DNA of 7,874 nt from a bacterium (GTDB lineage Bacteria > Verrucomicrobiota > Verrucomicrobiia > Methylacidiphilales > Verrucolacustridaceae). The notes below the pieces were generated by a model. It saw nothing but the letters and a program-made list of their open reading frames with translations. It had not been told where the DNA came from and made no database searches. Positions 6,739 to 7,874 of the stretch are shown here, in pieces. Location: assembly GCA_009921985.1 (NCBI GenBank), contig RFWS01000048.1:1-7874 (forward strand), given 5' to 3'. How positions within the stretch are numbered: position 1 is the first letter of the stretch; each line of letters opens with the position of its first letter. Position numbers and translations under genes: made by a program.

Positions 6739-7282
6739 TGGGGAGGAGCCAGGTTCTCTTGGCCAGCCCCGAAACCCAATCCCGGGTGTACCGTGAAATG
6801 CAGATCACTCCGTCGAACCTCGGGAGGCAAAATCGCTCCAACCATGCCTGCAGCCACCAGTATGAGAGGGGTCGCGAACCCCGAAGCTTCGCAATGGCTC
6901 GGCAGTTGCCGTGAATAGTCAATATTTTGGGTCCGTGAAAAAAAACGGAAGACGCGGCACAGTCCCTCTCCGTGCCTTGGGCATGGAGCAAGTCCGGCCG
7001 GATCTGGCGCAACTTTTCGTGAACCGACTGGATGCATCCTGCATAACCCGACCTTAGCCAGCCCCATCGCGGAACATGGAGCGAGTGGAACCAAATATTT
7101 TTCGCCAGTTTGACCGGTGAGGACATCTGGCGCTGAGTGCAGGAGATCACGTGAACTTCCGTCTCGGGGTAGGCGGTAAAACCATCAAGTAGCGCGGCTG
7201 GCGCGGTGCCAAAATAAGGATGGGGTAATGAGTAGCAACGGTCGGACTCGCGGTTGTCGGTGGTAAGGAAGGCTATTTTCAC
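6692..7282 (-). CDS. N-terminal half of the broken GT4 glycosyltransferase
   Basis: This is the acceptor-side GT-B domain: MKIAFLTTDN at the first strand, then PHPYFGTAPAALLDGF (21-36), IRPDLLHAQGTERDCAAS (94-111), LTIHGNCRAI (121-130) and ICISRYTRDW (160-169), ending in the interdomain WLLPNA (178-183). Residues after about 186 are out-of-frame tail up to a TGA at 6692. The start is GTG at 7282, with no visible ribosome binding site and only 5 bases after the upstream stop, so it probably depended on coupling to the methyltransferase gene. Without a donor domain the product should be inactive. Confidence 0.7.
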   Translation of the reverse strand: MKIAFLTTDNRESDRCYSLPHPYFGTAPAALLDGFTAYPETEVHVISCTQRQMSSPVKLAKNIWFHSLHVPRWGWLRSGYAGCIQSVHEKLRQIRPDLLHAQGTERDCAASSVFFHGPKILTIHGNCRAIAKLRGSRPLSYWWLQAWLERFCLPRFDGVICISRYTRDWVSGLAKRTWLLPNADSFPRSACETTVI

Positions 7283-7287
7283 GCTAA

Positions 7288-7874
7288 TTAAAGAGAGCGT
7301 CGGGCAAGAATCACCAAGTCAAGCAGGCGGAGAATTTCATCATTACGGCCGCGGGCCTCTTGGCGCAATTTTGGACGGATCAGTTGAAGGTAGTCAGGAT
7401 CAGCCACGCGAAGGGGTAGGATCTCAAGAATTTCAAACCCCTGCCTCCTTATGACCTCAAAAAACTGGTCGGCAAAATTTCTAACGGCTCTCCGATAACG
7501 GGGAAACATCAGGTGGTAAAGCCAGCGGGGATACGTCTGGAAGTCTAGGGGAGGGATGGGATCTTCAAAAAATCCGTGGCCCGAAAGGTCAAACTTATGC
7601 AAAGAGAACCCGCCTGGCTTTAGGAGTCGGTGGCAGGATGCAAAAAAAGCATCCAAATCCTCCACATGTTCCAGCACATCAAAAGAGTAAACCAGATCAA
7701 CCGGCCCCGGCAGAGAAATGTTTTCAAGAAGCCCCGTGTGTAAAGTCGCAAACGTAGGGTTCAGTTTTGGGGGGTTCTCGAAGGAAAGAATCGAGGCCCG
7801 GTTGGGAAGATCGGACGCCCTGGTCCTTTCCAGGGCCTCGCGGTGCAGAGGGGTGATTGGCATGGACTGATGTT
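7288..7874 (-). CDS. Class I SAM-dependent methyltransferase, 5' end cut by the window edge
   Basis: Counting from the in-frame ATG at 7863, the protein shows the second part of a SAM methyltransferase: NISLPGPVDLVYSFDVLEHVED (48-69, motif II region), then CHRLLKPGG (77-85, motif III region), and a long conserved-looking C-terminal region with FDLSGHGFFEDPIPPLDF (91-108) and YPRWLYHLMFPRYRRAVRNF (111-130). The glycine-rich SAM-binding motif I is absent, and the frame is open through 7874, so the ATG is probably internal and the true start lies beyond the window. VYSFDVLEH resembles sugar and small-molecule methyltransferases of the UbiG/Methyltransf_11 type; sugar methylation is inferred from context. 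The TAA at 7290-7288 is 5 bases before the broken GT4 gene, suggesting one operon. Confidence 0.85.
   Translation of the reverse strand, partial: HQSMPITPLHREALERTRASDLPNRASILSFENPPKLNPTFATLHTGLLENISLPGPVDLVYSFDVLEHVEDLDAFFASCHRLLKPGGFSLHKFDLSGHGFFEDPIPPLDFQTYPRWLYHLMFPRYRRAVRNFADQFFEVIRRQGFEILEILPLRVADPDYLQLIRPKLRQEARGRNDEILRLLDLVILARRSL

Larger units (their letters stand above)
6244..7282 (-). pseudogene. GT4 glycosyltransferase gene broken by an internal deletion and frameshift
   Basis: Two overlapping minus-strand frames encode the two halves of one GT4 enzyme. The first (from 7282) gives the acceptor domain up to WLLPNADSF and then leaves the family pattern. The second resumes at LDPLARQLSFEVRFFG and runs to a normal end. 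Family members usually have some 30-40 residues between these points, containing the first strand of the donor domain and its Arg/Lys loop; none of that is encoded in any frame here. The lesion at about 6722-6735 is therefore a deletion of non-triplet length, not a single-base slip, and even an ideal +1 shift would give only about 345 residues against the usual 370-400. The remainder is well preserved with no other stops, so the loss looks recent, unless it is an assembly error. It lies 5 bases after the methyltransferase at 7288 and was presumably translated with it. Confidence 0.75.

Noticed and set aside
6480..7094. Third minus-strand frame of 204 codons across the broken GT4 gene
   Set aside because: It does not bridge the two halves with GT4-like sequence and is an off-frame shadow of both.
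1..7874. Mobile element, CRISPR array, RNA gene or attachment site
   Set aside because: No transposase motifs, terminal inverted repeats, regularly spaced repeats or tRNA-like cloverleaf were seen; nearly all bases are covered by polysaccharide genes.

Overview
The window is part of a surface-polysaccharide (O-antigen, capsule or exopolysaccharide) biosynthesis locus. Everything recognisable belongs to that theme: three GT-B family 4 glycosyltransferases (one broken), one GT-A family 2 glycosyltransferase, one polytopic O-antigen ligase/polymerase-like protein, one hexapeptide-repeat acetyltransferase and two class I SAM-dependent methyltransferases. There are no rRNA or tRNA genes, CRISPR arrays, transposases or phage genes. 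No taxonomic marker is present. The ligase-like protein, with its LSFLPGDWD and HPFLGVGY segments, and the methyltransferases remind me of proteins from Verrucomicrobiota and relatives (PVC group), but that is recollection of family flavour, not a test. Base composition is moderate and GTG starts are common.

Layout from left to right. A GT4 glycosyltransferase on the minus strand runs off the left edge (1-999). A 95-base divergent spacer holds a perfect 7-bp inverted repeat that covers the ribosome binding site of that gene. A GT2 glycosyltransferase follows on the plus strand (1095-2036). It converges, across a 20-base gap with a small hairpin, on a minus-strand O-antigen ligase/polymerase-like gene (2057-3691), which lies downstream of a minus-strand methyltransferase (3831-4664). 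The 5' end of that methyltransferase looks frame-disrupted. A 162-base divergent gap leads to a plus-strand pair coupled by an ATGA overlap: an acetyltransferase (4827-5270) and a GT4 glycosyltransferase (5267-6271). The latter overlaps, tail to tail, a broken minus-strand GT4 gene (6244-7282), which lies 5 bases downstream of a second methyltransferase that runs off the right edge (7288-7874).

Likely joint role: the glycosyltransferases build an oligosaccharide repeat on a membrane-linked lipid carrier, the acetyltransferase and methyltransferases may decorate sugars, and the ligase/polymerase-like membrane protein joins or transfers the chains on the periplasmic side. The exact sugars cannot be deduced. 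Strand changes every one or two genes, and there are two apparent lesions (a clear one in the 6244-7282 gene, a probable one at the start of the 4664 gene), so this looks like a mosaic locus assembled and edited piecemeal, or an assembly carrying indel errors. I found no convincing new biological system. The best leads are the two lesions, the hairpin over a start site, and a 30-bp imperfect palindrome in which two convergent genes end symmetrically.
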